Source: Winogradskyella sp. KYW1333 (lineage in GTDB: Bacteria > Bacteroidota > Bacteroidia > Flavobacteriales > Flavobacteriaceae). Taken from it: a stretch of 64,000 bases of DNA. Position numbers and translations under genes: made by a program. Of this stretch, positions 1 to 9,449 are shown piece by piece. Each line of letters starts with the position of its first letter. The stretch's first letter is position 1. The notes beneath the pieces were generated by a model that saw only the letters and a program-made list of their open reading frames with translations, was not told the origin of the DNA and did no database searches. The DNA lies in assembly GCF_003335675.1 (NCBI RefSeq), contig NZ_QPHL01000013.1:1-64000 (forward strand), written 5' to 3'.

Positions 1-2178
1 AAGGGTACCACCATCGCTGGTAGCGGCACGGTAACCCGTACCTGCGGTTATAACCGTACTGGCATCAGCCACAATATTATAATTGGTATAGTTGCCCGTT
101 GTTTTATCAAAGGGTGCAAAGGCACGCAAATCGCCAGAGGCTAAAAGATTAGCATTGGCAGCATCATTGGCAAAAGCACCAAAGGTTTGCCCGCTCAGCG
201 GTGCAGTGATCAGGTCGTTATCGTTGCTGTTACCATCATTGGTATAAGCATTGACCGCGCGGTTGTAGATAACAGTTCCTGCTATGATTGTGTTGTCTAC
301 AATAAAACTAGCATAGGCTGTACTTGTTGAATTTAAAATTAGGGTTCCTTGATTTTCAAGGGTAGAGGCTATAATACCTTTACCCGGACTTACTGCTACA
401 CTAGCATTAGATTCTAGTAAAAGTGAGCTTAGGTTTATATCATCTGTAATGGTAATGGTTTCATTACTACGTATTACTGCATTTTTAGATCCTGTAGCCA
501 TTGAGGGTGGGTTATTCCAGGCACCATTAGCATAGACCAAATAGTCTAAAATCTGTTCGTTACCCATGAGACCAGGGGAGCCAAAATCAGTATCAATGTT
601 TTCAGAAGCGGTTGCCGTACGCCATAAGTTAAAGGTATTATTGTTTTCAGTAGTACTACCTATATAGATCATTGCAGCGCCAGTAGGATCTGGCCAGTTT
701 ATACCTCCGTCATATGCTACACGGTCTACTTCATTAGTATTAGTATCTGTGAGAATAATTTCATCAGCACCATTAGATAAGTCTATTCCGGTATATTCAT
801 AATCTACAAGAACACCACCATTAGTGTTTGAATCATTGTTCCTTCCAAGAACAATAAAATCTTCACCAGGAATTATTAAATCACCCACAATGCTATGCGA
901 ATCACCGTCATTATCACTAATGGTCCATCCATTTAAGTTTACAGAAGTGGTTTCAGCATTGTACAGTTCAAAATATTCACCATCGCTATCAAAAACTGCA
1001 TTGGGGTTTTGCATGATCTCGGTGATTACTATATTGGGGATATCATTATCTATTATGGTAATGGTATGCTGCAATACCCTCAAAATAGCATTACCAGAGC
1101 TAATAGCTAGATTTAAAATAAGGGTTTCGGTATCATAGTCTGCATCGTCATTAATATCTAATGCTATATGCTGTGTGCCATCTGCTGTAAATGAAAGACT
1201 GCTTGTTATAAGGTTATAATCCGTTTCTTCTGCGCTAGATGCGCCATCAACGCTTACTGTTACAGACGCAGGGGCTTCATAATTAGAAAAAGTAACAGGT
1301 ATTACAATAGTGTTGCTCGTATCCGTCTCTATGGTTGTAGAGTTATTGGTGACAAATCCTACACTTGGGCCTTGCGTATTTCCCCAAGTATCTGTAACGC
1401 CTGCAGGGCCACCCCAAATAATCGTAGCGAGGTAAGGATTGTCTATAAAAGGGTTTCGGTTGCCTTGATATCCATAAATAATCTCGTTTCTATTAATCTC
1501 ATAGGCTGATACAGGATCATCCTTGTTCCATTCTAAAAAAATATCTGGGATATTAGCGTTGTAACTTTTAGGACCATACCCCACGGCATTGGCTAGGCAC
1601 TGGACAGGATAGCGCGTGTACATATACATAATAATACGCGCCACATCCCCTTTATATTCATCACCAGGGTAAAATCCGTTTGTAGTTAAACCAGCATTAC
1701 CGCTTCCTTCTTCGTATACATTGTTGTTTCTGGTAGAATTCATTTGAGTATCTGCAGCACGCAGGTTATGTACATCTGTCCCTGGGCCAGCACTACCGGT
1801 TTCTAGGATAGGATTGGCCAAAGATTTAGGGTACACATGTTCACGGTTCCAATAGCCGTTACAAAGGCCAACAAAATTACATATTAAACTTTTATCCCTA
1901 AGCCTATCAGTTTCTGGATCATTGTCATTATCATTATAACCGTACAGCAATAGCACATCTGTAGTGGTAAGGGTATCGGATTGTTGAAGTATATCCCAAG
2001 TATCGGTGCTGTTAGAGCTGTATGGGAATGCGGTTTGTACTGAAATTAGAGCGGTAAGGTCGTCTTTCACAGACGCACCTGTTTGGTTAAAGTCTATGCT
2101 ATTATAGTATTCTGGTATTTGTGCCAGGAGCGCATTGACCAGAAATAGAAAAAGTATACTTAGCGCTTTACTTTTCAT
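1..2178 (-). CDS. Secreted endonuclease I family protein with Calx-beta-like and lamin-tail regions (3' end outside window)
   Basis: I translated this by hand from the ATG at 2178; the frame stays open to the left window edge, giving 726 codons without a stop. A Sec signal peptide ends near A19-Q20. Residues ~20-260 match the endonuclease I family: WNREHVYPKS (H114) followed by DVHNLRAADTQMN is the family's catalytic-region signature. Next comes a Calx-beta-like stretch around the aspartate-rich ALDINDDADYDTETL. After that a lamin-tail-like stretch contains ITEIMQNP, GEYFELYN and LNGWTISD. Such proteins are extracellular non-specific nucleases, and in this phylum they are often secreted by T9SS. 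The C-terminal sorting domain, if present, lies outside the window. Bases near the left edge are GC-richer than the flanking genes. Confidence 0.85.
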   Translation of the reverse strand, partial: MKSKALSILFLFLVNALLAQIPEYYNSIDFNQTGASVKDDLTALISVQTAFPYSSNSTDTWDILQQSDTLTTTDVLLLYGYNDNDNDPETDRLRDKSLICNFVGLCNGYWNREHVYPKSLANPILETGSAGPGTDVHNLRAADTQMNSTRNNNVYEEGSGNAGLTTNGFYPGDEYKGDVARIIMYMYTRYPVQCLANAVGYGPKSYNANIPDIFLEWNKDDPVSAYEINRNEIIYGYQGNRNPFIDNPYLATIIWGGPAGVTDTWGNTQGPSVGFVTNNSTTIETDTSNTIVIPVTFSNYEAPASVTVSVDGASSAEETDYNLITSSLSFTADGTQHIALDINDDADYDTETLILNLAISSGNAILRVLQHTITIIDNDIPNIVITEIMQNPNAVFDSDGEYFELYNAETTSVNLNGWTISDNDGDSHSIVGDLIIPGEDFIVLGRNNDSNTNGGVLVDYEYTGIDLSNGADEIILTDTNTNEVDRVAYDGGINWPDPTGAAMIYIGSTTENNNTFNLWRTATASENIDTDFGSPGLMGNEQILDYLVYANGAWNNPPSMATGSKNAVIRSNETITITDDINLSSLLLESNASVAVSPGKGIIASTLENQGTLILNSTSTAYASFIVDNTIIAGTVIYNRAVNAYTNDGNSNDNDLITAPLSGQTFGAFANDAANANLLASGDLRAFAPFDKTTGNYTNYNIVADASTVITAGTGYRAATSDGGTL

Positions 2179-2414
2179 AGATGTAGGTTAGTATTTTAAA
2201 CAATTTGGGTTGTTTAGTTCAGCGAAGATAAGAAAATATTAAATCTTACGACTTTATATTCTAGTCATACTCCGATAGAGCCTATGATTGGATTGATAAT
2301 TTTCTTTTTATCGAGGGGTTTATTTTTTTACTTCAAGATTAATTTTCGTTTATAAAATCAAAGCTATGTTAATTAGTTTAGTTGCTATTATAATGTAAGT
2401 CCATTAAAATATTT

Positions 2415-2422
2415 TAGCTTTG
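2415..2422 (+). promoter_or_regulatory. Putative -7 element for the gmd-led polysaccharide operon
   Basis: TAGCTTTG matches the Bacteroidota -7 consensus TAnnTTTG exactly and lies 40 bases before the gmd start. I see no clear TTTG -33 element at the usual distance. The rest of the 284-base gap 2179-2462 shows no coding potential. Confidence 0.4.
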
Positions 2423-2462
2423 TCGAGAATCAAGGTTTCGATGTAAAATTTAACTTTTTATA

Positions 2463-3578
2463 ATGAGCAAAGTAGCATTTATTACTGGAGTCACAGGGCA
2501 AGATGGTGCCTATTTGAGTGAATTTTTGCTGAAAAAGGGTTATCAAGTGCATGGATTAAAGCGACGATCTTCCCTTTTTAATACTGATAGAATCGATCAC
2601 TTATATCAAGATCCGCATGTCGACGATAGAAATTTTTTCTTGCATTATGGTGATATGACCGATAGTACAAATCTTATCAGATTAATCAAGGAGATTCAAC
2701 CTGATGAAATCTATAATTTGGCGGCGATGAGTCATGTGGCAGTATCTTTTGAAATACCCGAATACACTGGTAATGCGGATGGACTTGGGACACTTCGAAT
2801 TTTAGATGCAGTACGCCTATTGGGTCTAGAAAAGAAAACACGAATTTATCAAGCTTCAACTTCTGAACTCTATGGTAAGGTACAAGAAGTACCACAGTCT
2901 GAAACAACGCCATTTTATCCACGCTCTCCTTATGCTGTTGCTAAAATGTATGCCTTTTGGATTACGGTAAACTATAGGGAAGCTTATGGCATGTTTGCTT
3001 GTAATGGTATTTTATTTAATCACGAATCTCCTATACGAGGTGAAACGTTTGTTACGAGAAAAATCACTCGTGCGGTTTCAAGAATTGCTCTTGGATTGCA
3101 GGATAAATTTTACCTTGGAAATTTAGATGCACAGCGCGATTGGGGTCATGCTAAAGACTATGTTAGAATGATGTGGATGATACTACAGGCAGATGAGCCT
3201 GAGGATTGGGTAATAGCAACAGGTAAGACTACTAAAGTTAGGGAGTTCGTGCGTATGAGTTTCGCGGAGGTTGGTGTTGAGTTAGAATTTCAAGGAAAAG
3301 CAGAGGATGAAACGGCAATTGTTGTAAAATGTAATAATCCTAATTATCAGATAGAAATAGGAAAAGAAGTCTTAGCTGTAGATCCACGGTATTATAGACC
3401 AACGGAGGTAGATTTATTAATAGGTGACGCTAGTAAGGCAAAAGAGAAGTTAGGATGGGAATGTAAATATGATTTAAAAGGCTTGGTTAAGGATATGATG
3501 CAAGGTGACTTAAAGGTTATGCAAGAACAGCAGTTTCTTGAAGATGGAGGCTACAAAACCATGAATTACTATGAATAG
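2463..3578 (+). CDS. gmd: GDP-mannose 4,6-dehydratase
   Basis: Converts GDP-D-mannose to GDP-4-keto-6-deoxy-D-mannose, the first step to GDP-L-fucose, in the cytoplasm. It is an extended short-chain dehydrogenase: the NADP-binding loop G9-x-x-G12-x-x-G15 is present, with GLKRRSS following at 31-37. The catalytic set is visible as T133/E135 in STSELYG and Y157-x3-K161 in SPYAVAK. At 371 residues it has the family's normal length. The stop overlaps the start of fcl by 8 bases, so the two genes are translationally coupled. It opens the polysaccharide locus. Confidence 0.96.
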   Translation: MSKVAFITGVTGQDGAYLSEFLLKKGYQVHGLKRRSSLFNTDRIDHLYQDPHVDDRNFFLHYGDMTDSTNLIRLIKEIQPDEIYNLAAMSHVAVSFEIPEYTGNADGLGTLRILDAVRLLGLEKKTRIYQASTSELYGKVQEVPQSETTPFYPRSPYAVAKMYAFWITVNYREAYGMFACNGILFNHESPIRGETFVTRKITRAVSRIALGLQDKFYLGNLDAQRDWGHAKDYVRMMWMILQADEPEDWVIATGKTTKVREFVRMSFAEVGVELEFQGKAEDETAIVVKCNNPNYQIEIGKEVLAVDPRYYRPTEVDLLIGDASKAKEKLGWECKYDLKGLVKDMMQGDLKVMQEQQFLEDGGYKTMNYYE

Positions 3579-4503
3579 TATTAATAAAAGCACCAAAATA
3601 TATATTGCAGGACATAGAGGTATGGTTGGTTCTGCAGTTTGGAGAGCTTTAGAGCGTGAAGGACATACTAATCTTATTGGTAAAACAAGTAAAGAGTTAG
3701 ACCTTAGAGATCAAAACAAGGTGTTAGACTTTATAGAGCATGAGCGACCTGAGATAATCATTGATGCTGCTGCAAAAGTTGGTGGAATTTTAGCCAATAA
3801 TGACAACCCATACCCTTTTTTAATGGAGAATTTGCAGATTCAAAATAATTTAATAGATGCTGCTCATAAGCTTGATGTTAGTAAATTTATTTTTCTAGGC
3901 AGTTCTTGTATATATCCAAAATATGCTGCACAACCATTAAAAGAAGAGTATCTGCTCACCGATAGCTTAGAGCCAACAAATCAGTGGTATGCAATTGCGA
4001 AAATTGCTGGAGTTAAAGCTTGTGAGGCCATTAGAAAGCAATATGATAAGGATTTTGTGAGTTTAATGCCAACCAATCTTTATGGGCCAAACGATAATTT
4101 TGATTTACAGAGCTCACATGTGTTGCCTGCAATGATTCGAAAGTTTCATGAGGCTAAAGAGAATAATCACGCTCCAGTAATGCTTTGGGGAAGTGGTACA
4201 CCTATGCGCGAGTTTTTGCATGTTGATGATTTGGCGGAGGCCGTGCTTTTTGCAGTTGAAAGTAACCTGCCTGAGCATTTATACAATGTTGGTATGGGAA
4301 CAGATATTACTATAAAAATGTTGGCAGAAACCATACAGAAAACGGTAGGTCATCAAGGAGAGATTCATTGGGATAGTACTAAGCCAGATGGAACACCTAG
4401 AAAACTTATGGATAGCTCAAAACTGGAACAATTGGGTTGGAAATATAAAATTGATTTAGAAGAAGGGATATTAAGGACCTATGGATGGTATCTTAAAAAC
4501 TAA
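3571..4503 (+). CDS. fcl: GDP-L-fucose synthase (GDP-4-keto-6-deoxymannose 3,5-epimerase/4-reductase)
   Basis: Completes GDP-L-fucose synthesis by epimerising and reducing the Gmd product. The N-terminus has the dinucleotide-binding pattern G14-x-x-G17-x-x-G20. SSCIYP at 111-116 carries the conserved Ser and Cys, and Y140-x3-K144 is the reductase pair. [18 protein letters not shown] is a strong family signature. The length of 310 residues is normal. It overlaps gmd by 8 bases. The name wcaG is also used for this gene. GDP-fucose here is presumably a donor for one of the GT4 enzymes downstream. Confidence 0.96.
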   Translation: MNSINKSTKIYIAGHRGMVGSAVWRALEREGHTNLIGKTSKELDLRDQNKVLDFIEHERPEIIIDAAAKVGGILANNDNPYPFLMENLQIQNNLIDAAHKLDVSKFIFLGSSCIYPKYAAQPLKEEYLLTDSLEPTNQWYAIAKIAGVKACEAIRKQYDKDFVSLMPTNLYGPNDNFDLQSSHVLPAMIRKFHEAKENNHAPVMLWGSGTPMREFLHVDDLAEAVLFAVESNLPEHLYNVGMGTDITIKMLAETIQKTVGHQGEIHWDSTKPDGTPRKLMDSSKLEQLGWKYKIDLEEGILRTYGWYLKN

Positions 4504-4682
4504 ATATAATTTGAATGCAAGAATTTTTGAGATTTGTTCGCGAGTACCTTGAGCCTGTTTTATACACTATTTTTTAGTTGTTTGATAAACGGTAAGGATA
4601 TCCTATTTAAAAATTTCTCTAAAAATAGATTTGATAGAATGCCCCAGTTGTCAAATAAAATATTACTGTTAACAATCTTAGA

Positions 4683-6020
4683 TTGATAAAAAAAATTACA
4701 AGACTAACCAACTTAGATCAAAATACCTCGGAGGTATTTAAGAAATCTATTCCTACTGCCTTTGTTAAGATCCTAGGGATGGTTTTGTCAATACTTATCA
4801 GTATTTTTTTAGGTAGGATGCTTGGAGCTGATGGTTTAGGTGTTATTAATCTATCTAATCGTATCGTAGCCATTTTACTAGTAGTATGTTTATTTGGGAT
4901 GCGTCAGGTTTTGATTAAGGAAATCGCTATTGGTTACAGTGGAAATGATAATAAACGGATTGGCGATTCATTAAAAACGGCATATTTCTTCAATTTAATT
5001 TTATCGATTTCAGTATCTCTAATACTGATTCTTTTAAGTCCATGGCTAGCTAACAACTTTTTTGAAGTTCCAGAATTAGAAATGGTTTTGGTTATCAGTT
5101 TTATAGTTTTTCCATTTCAAATTTTAACTCGAATATTTTCATCAGGTCTAGCGGGATTTAGGAAAATTTGGCAGGCGAGTTTGGTGGACCAGACCCTTAG
5201 TACTTTTGTAACATTTTTAGTGTTGATGATTTATTACATCATTGATGTTGAAATCACTATTATTAATGTAATTATTGCTTATGTCATAGGTCGTTTTGTG
5301 GCAACAGTTGTCTTAGGGATTTATTGGAATACTATTTTCTCTTCAACAGAGAAAAACGAAAGAAAAACAAAAGAACTTTTAAAAACAGCTTTTCCAATTT
5401 TATTAGTTACTGTCACAGAGACTATATACAAAAATGTCGATATCATTATGATAGGTTGGTTGTGTTCAGCCAAAGAAGTTGGTATTTACACTGTGGCGTC
5501 TAGAATAGCAATTATATCAGGGTTTTTGTTGAACGTTGCTCATTCAGCCGTAGCACCGAAAGTAGCCGTTTTATATAATGACAATAAGAAAGAAGAGCTA
5601 CAAACGCTTATTCAATATTTAACAGGTGCCTTATTTATTACTGCATTACTAATTTTGGTCATTTCTGTTGTGTTTAGCGAATTGATTCTTGCTATTTGGG
5701 GAACAGAATTTAAAAGTGGATATCTAGTTTTAATCATTTTGGCAATAGGGCAATTTTTTAATGTTTCTACCGGAACTGTGGGAACGATTTTGACTATGAC
5801 TGGTTTTGAAAAGAAATTATTATCGGTTAATACATTTTTCATGATATTAAATTTAATTTTAAACTGTATATTTATTAATGCCTGGGGTATAGAAGGAGCA
5901 GCAGTTGCATACATGATTCTTATAATAGGTATGAATTTTACAAGAGTGTTTTATGTATATAAGTTTGTAGGAATTAGGATATTACCATGGGATAAAGTCT
6001 TAAACAGACTTAAACTTTAA
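4683..6020 (+). CDS. Polysaccharide flippase, Wzx/MATE-like (oligosaccharide repeat-unit transporter)
   Basis: A 445-residue membrane protein with about 12-14 hydrophobic segments, starting near residue 25 (AFVKILGMVLSILISIFLG). The early motif FLGRMLGADGLGVINL is typical of the polysaccharide-biosynthesis branch of the MOP flippases. It probably moves lipid-linked repeat units across the inner membrane. The start used is TTG at 4683. An in-frame stop lies just upstream (4656-4658), and the next ATG (4779) would cut into the first membrane segment. The 179-base gap after fcl shows no gene. I infer the role from family and position. Confidence 0.88.
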   Translation: MIKKITRLTNLDQNTSEVFKKSIPTAFVKILGMVLSILISIFLGRMLGADGLGVINLSNRIVAILLVVCLFGMRQVLIKEIAIGYSGNDNKRIGDSLKTAYFFNLILSISVSLILILLSPWLANNFFEVPELEMVLVISFIVFPFQILTRIFSSGLAGFRKIWQASLVDQTLSTFVTFLVLMIYYIIDVEITIINVIIAYVIGRFVATVVLGIYWNTIFSSTEKNERKTKELLKTAFPILLVTVTETIYKNVDIIMIGWLCSAKEVGIYTVASRIAIISGFLLNVAHSAVAPKVAVLYNDNKKEELQTLIQYLTGALFITALLILVISVVFSELILAIWGTEFKSGYLVLIILAIGQFFNVSTGTVGTILTMTGFEKKLLSVNTFFMILNLILNCIFINAWGIEGAAVAYMILIIGMNFTRVFYVYKFVGIRILPWDKVLNRLKL

Positions 6021-6041
6021 ATTTATTAGAAGTGCTATTAT

Positions 6042-6800
6042 ATGAATGGTATTAAATATGCTTTCGTTACAGGGGTTGGGAGATCTGGAACTACTTTTTT
6101 ATCTCATTTATTATCACATTGCAAGGATGCGAATGTTCATCATGAGTTCGAACGAACTCGTGAGTTTCAATTATTGAGCTGGTACTTAGGCACTTCATAT
6201 TGTCGGCCATATTTAGAAAAATTAAAAGCTGAGATAGAAGCGGATAACCTAAAGAACGATAGGTTTATAGATGTTAATGGTGGTTACAGGCACTGTACAG
6301 ATGCTCTTGAAGAGGTTTTTAATACTAAAGAGATATTTCATATGGTGCGGCATCCAAAAGCTGTTGTGAGATCTTTATATACTAGACGAGATGAAAGAAA
6401 TGTTCATTTTGTACCTAAAACGGAGTCAGAAATAGAGTGGTGGATTAAATCAGATAAATTTAGTCGCATTTGCTGGAATTGGAAAACGGACACAGAATTA
6501 CTTTTGGAAAAGGGCCTAGATGTTTTACATTTTGAAAAGATAATAAGTGATTATGACTATTTTAAAATTCACCTTTTAGATAAAGTTGGCCTATACATGG
6601 ATGAAAGTAGTTGGCAGAATGCAGTGGGTGTAAAAAAGAACAAAACTAAATCAAAGGTATACCGTTTTTTATATGCCAAATATAAGGGCAAGGCCTTTGT
6701 AGAAGATCGGTTGCCTGAATTTGAAGACTGGCCTTATGACTATAAGAAAACTTTTACAGACATTTGTGGTGAAACTATGACAAAGCTTGGCTATGAATGA
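6042..6800 (+). CDS. Sulfotransferase family protein (PAPS-dependent, probably polysaccharide-modifying)
   Basis: The N-terminal motif GVGRSGTTFL (11-20) is the 5'-phosphosulfate-binding loop. HMVRHPKAVVRSL (100-112) is the 3'-phosphate-binding region, with R103 and S111 as the expected contacts. The length (252 residues) suits a compact bacterial sulfotransferase. Its place between the flippase and glycosyltransferases suggests that it sulfates the exported polysaccharide. The acceptor is unknown. The 3' end overlaps the next gene by 8 bases (ATGAATGA at 6793-6800). Confidence 0.82.
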   Translation: MNGIKYAFVTGVGRSGTTFLSHLLSHCKDANVHHEFERTREFQLLSWYLGTSYCRPYLEKLKAEIEADNLKNDRFIDVNGGYRHCTDALEEVFNTKEIFHMVRHPKAVVRSLYTRRDERNVHFVPKTESEIEWWIKSDKFSRICWNWKTDTELLLEKGLDVLHFEKIISDYDYFKIHLLDKVGLYMDESSWQNAVGVKKNKTKSKVYRFLYAKYKGKAFVEDRLPEFEDWPYDYKKTFTDICGETMTKLGYE

Positions 6801-7635
6801 GAATTCAGGACATGTAAAGGTAATAGTTGAGACGTATAAGGGTAATGCCTTAATTGTTGACCAAATAAGGAAACTAGTCATAAAAAAATACTCAGATGTA
6901 TTTTATGCTGTAATTGTTCATGGGAGTGTCGCTACAAATGAAGTGGTTTCTTACAGTGATTTCGATGGGTTACTCATTGTAAAAGATGAATATGTTGATT
7001 CTAAGATTTTGAAACGTTTTGAGCAACAATCATTACGATTAATCTTCAATTTCGATCCTCTGCAGCATCACAAGTGGTTTAAAATTTCAGAACGTGATTT
7101 AAGTAATTATCCTGAAGATTATTTTCCAAATGCCATTTTAAATCATTCTAGACTGATGTATCCAATGGACGATGGCCTCGAATTGCAATTAAAGTTGAAG
7201 TCTAATTTGAATTACAATCTCACACTGATTGGGTTGCTAGATAAATTAGACGCTCAGCTTGAAAGAGGTTGGAGACCGCGCAATAGTTATCAGCTTAAAA
7301 GTTTTTTGAGCGAAATAATGTTATTGCCAAGCTTGTATTATAGTTTAAAAACAAACCGAGGGATTTTTAAAAAAGAGAGTTTTACCGCAGTAGCTCATGA
7401 TTTTAGTGAATTGGAATGGATGCCTGTCGTAACGGCTTCTAAAATAAGAAACAATTGGGGCTATCCAATGAATCGCGTTCAAAAAGCTCTGCTAAGTATT
7501 ACCAATTGGCGTGTAAGAAAAATTTCAGCTCGATTATTCGCGCCAGCCATAAAGGATGAAATAAAGGCAGAGTTGTCAGACAATTTTTACGCAAATCTTA
7601 GCTTATTTATCCAAAGAATAAGAAAAGACATTTAA
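6793..7635 (+). CDS. Nucleotidyltransferase-fold protein of unknown function
   Basis: The motif VHGSVATNEVVSYSDFDG (residues 42-59 from ATG 6793) gives the G44-S45 and D56-x-D58 signature of the polymerase-beta-like nucleotidyltransferase fold. D88 in FNFDPLQHH could be the third acidic residue. The remaining ~190 residues look helical and I do not recognise them. I prefer the ATG at 6793 over the in-frame TTG at 6787 because it overlaps the upstream stop as ATGAATGA, a common coupling arrangement. It may transfer a nucleotidyl or related group to a sugar or protein, but no substrate can be read from the sequence. A second protein of this kind lies two genes on. Confidence 0.7.
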   Translation: MNENSGHVKVIVETYKGNALIVDQIRKLVIKKYSDVFYAVIVHGSVATNEVVSYSDFDGLLIVKDEYVDSKILKRFEQQSLRLIFNFDPLQHHKWFKISERDLSNYPEDYFPNAILNHSRLMYPMDDGLELQLKLKSNLNYNLTLIGLLDKLDAQLERGWRPRNSYQLKSFLSEIMLLPSLYYSLKTNRGIFKKESFTAVAHDFSELEWMPVVTASKIRNNWGYPMNRVQKALLSITNWRVRKISARLFAPAIKDEIKAELSDNFYANLSLFIQRIRKDI

Positions 7636-7709
7636 TTATATTTTTATCCTATGCTTTTCAATATATTGCGATTATTAGTCATCAAGTTTATTTTAACCTA
7701 TTGTAGATT

Positions 7710-8453
7710 ATGTTAGCAATTAGACATAGAAATGGGAAGTACTATTATTCTATTTTTCACAACCCAATATCGCGAGTTTTAAAGGCGAAATTATTTATAA
7801 AATATTTTGATTTTGTTGATAAACGAGATACTGTTTTAGATTATGGGTCTGGAGATGCACCTTATAAAAAGATGCTTATAGAATACTTCGATAATTATGT
7901 CTCGGCAGATTACGAGGTTACAAACATGAAACACAACAGGAGGCCTGAAATTGGTATTGATGATGATCAAAAAGTTGATGTTGGGGATAATACCTTCTCT
8001 TGTGTTGTATTGTCTGAAGTCTTAGAGCATATTTATAAACCACACGAAGCCTTACAAGAAATAAGACGAATTGTTGTTCCAGAAGGATATGTTATTGGCA
8101 CAGTGCCATTTTTTATGTGGGAACACGAGAAGCCTTACGATTTTCACAGGTATACGTATTTCTGTTTAAAGCACATGTTTGAAGAAAACGGTTTTGAAAT
8201 CGTAAAACTCGATTATGTTGGAGATAATTTAGGAGTTCTTACTTACATTCATAGTAAGTTTTTTGGTGTTTTTATAAAGCCTTTAAGAACAATAAAACCA
8301 CTACATTTTATTTTAAAAACCCTTATTAATCTTCCAGGCTTTATCTATTATCTTTTAATAAAAATAAAATTTGTAGAACGACTATTGAAAAAGTATTTTG
8401 GTGAGTATCCGTTTGGATTTGCTTTCTTAATAAAAAAATCAAAAGACCAGTAG
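7710..8453 (+). CDS. Class I SAM-dependent methyltransferase
   Basis: VLDYGSGDA at residues 42-50 is SAM-binding motif I. VVLSEVLEHIYKPHEALQEI further on is the post-motif typical of the Methyltransf_11 group. A hydrophobic, basic stretch near the C-terminus (about 200-230) may associate with the membrane. It lies between two nucleotidyltransferase-fold genes in the polysaccharide locus, so it probably methylates a sugar or lipid-linked intermediate. The acceptor is inferred from context only. Confidence 0.8.
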   Translation: MLAIRHRNGKYYYSIFHNPISRVLKAKLFIKYFDFVDKRDTVLDYGSGDAPYKKMLIEYFDNYVSADYEVTNMKHNRRPEIGIDDDQKVDVGDNTFSCVVLSEVLEHIYKPHEALQEIRRIVVPEGYVIGTVPFFMWEHEKPYDFHRYTYFCLKHMFEENGFEIVKLDYVGDNLGVLTYIHSKFFGVFIKPLRTIKPLHFILKTLINLPGFIYYLLIKIKFVERLLKKYFGEYPFGFAFLIKKSKDQ

Positions 8454-8473
8454 AAGGCGTTAACAACAAACAA

Positions 8474-9436
8474 ATGGGATTAAAATTTATAGATTTTCCG
8501 ACGTTTATTGAGGCTGACAAATACGACATCTTAAAAGCGAAAATCGTATCAGATTTAAAGTCTAAGGATGTTATAAAGAGTATTTATCAAATGGGTTCTG
8601 TGAGAGAACCTGGCATTTCTGATTTAGATATTATTTGTGTATTTAAGAATGGTTCTAGTTTGGATTTGGATTATAGAAGCACCCTAAGCGAAAATGAAAA
8701 AGCCATATTAACTCACGGTTTGTTTGGAATTGAGAAGCGTTTTTTCGCTCAATCTATGAACTATGGTTTAGTTTCTAATTTAAATTTGCTTCATGGTGAG
8801 AATTTAAACTACCAAAATCAAGATTCTCAAATTGACCATGCCATAAAAATTCAAATAGCCTTTGAATATCTAGTTAAAATGTTCATCTCATTAGATGTTC
8901 AGGTGACATTGGGAATTATAAAATTGAGATCTTTTTTATTAGAGGCTAGAGCTATTTTTTTTGATTTAGAACTGTTAGGTGTTAAAGAAGGAAAACTATA
9001 CGATTGTGTTGAAACGGTTATTGCGTATCGAAAGGCTTGGTTCGAGAAGGATTTTGATGTATCGACCCTATCTGAATTAATACTACTGTTTCATAAAGAG
9101 CTAGGTGACTTTCTGAAATCAGAATGTAATGCCAAGAACTTTTATCTACCTGTACCTGATGTTAAATTGCCCCTTAATTACAGAATCCTTATGGCTCAGA
9201 AGTTTTATGTAAAGCATAAAGGAATAGTGCTTCCGAATCTGCTAAGTTTTTTAGGAAGAAAATATATAAATCTGCAAACACGGTTTAACACATTTACTTA
9301 TCATATACCATTTGATTTACCTAAAAATGATTCAGCAGTGGAAATGAGATTTAAGTTTTATGAAAATTTGGTTAAAGTGAATACCTCATCATATAGACAC
9401 TTTATACCCTTAACAACAAGTTTATCGATTTTTTAA
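8474..9436 (+). CDS. Second nucleotidyltransferase-fold protein, possibly lacking a third catalytic acid
   Basis: YQMGSVREPGISDLDIICVF (38-57) gives G41-S42 and D50-x-D52, the nucleotidyltransferase-fold signature. Unlike the protein at 6793-7635, I find no obvious third acidic residue in a following strand: the region around 90-110 reads MNYGLVSNLNLLHGENL. It could be a divergent enzyme or an inactive relative. The ~200-residue C-terminal part is unrecognised. It starts 20 bases after the methyltransferase and is followed closely by a GT4 gene, so it belongs to the same transcription unit. Confidence 0.65.
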   Translation: MGLKFIDFPTFIEADKYDILKAKIVSDLKSKDVIKSIYQMGSVREPGISDLDIICVFKNGSSLDLDYRSTLSENEKAILTHGLFGIEKRFFAQSMNYGLVSNLNLLHGENLNYQNQDSQIDHAIKIQIAFEYLVKMFISLDVQVTLGIIKLRSFLLEARAIFFDLELLGVKEGKLYDCVETVIAYRKAWFEKDFDVSTLSELILLFHKELGDFLKSECNAKNFYLPVPDVKLPLNYRILMAQKFYVKHKGIVLPNLLSFLGRKYINLQTRFNTFTYHIPFDLPKNDSAVEMRFKFYENLVKVNTSSYRHFIPLTTSLSIF

Positions 9437-9449
9437 TTAAAATTTAGTA

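Noticed and set aside
824..1138. A 104-codon plus-strand open frame
   Set aside because: It is antisense to the endonuclease I gene, which has a signal peptide and catalytic motif in a frame that continues to the window edge.
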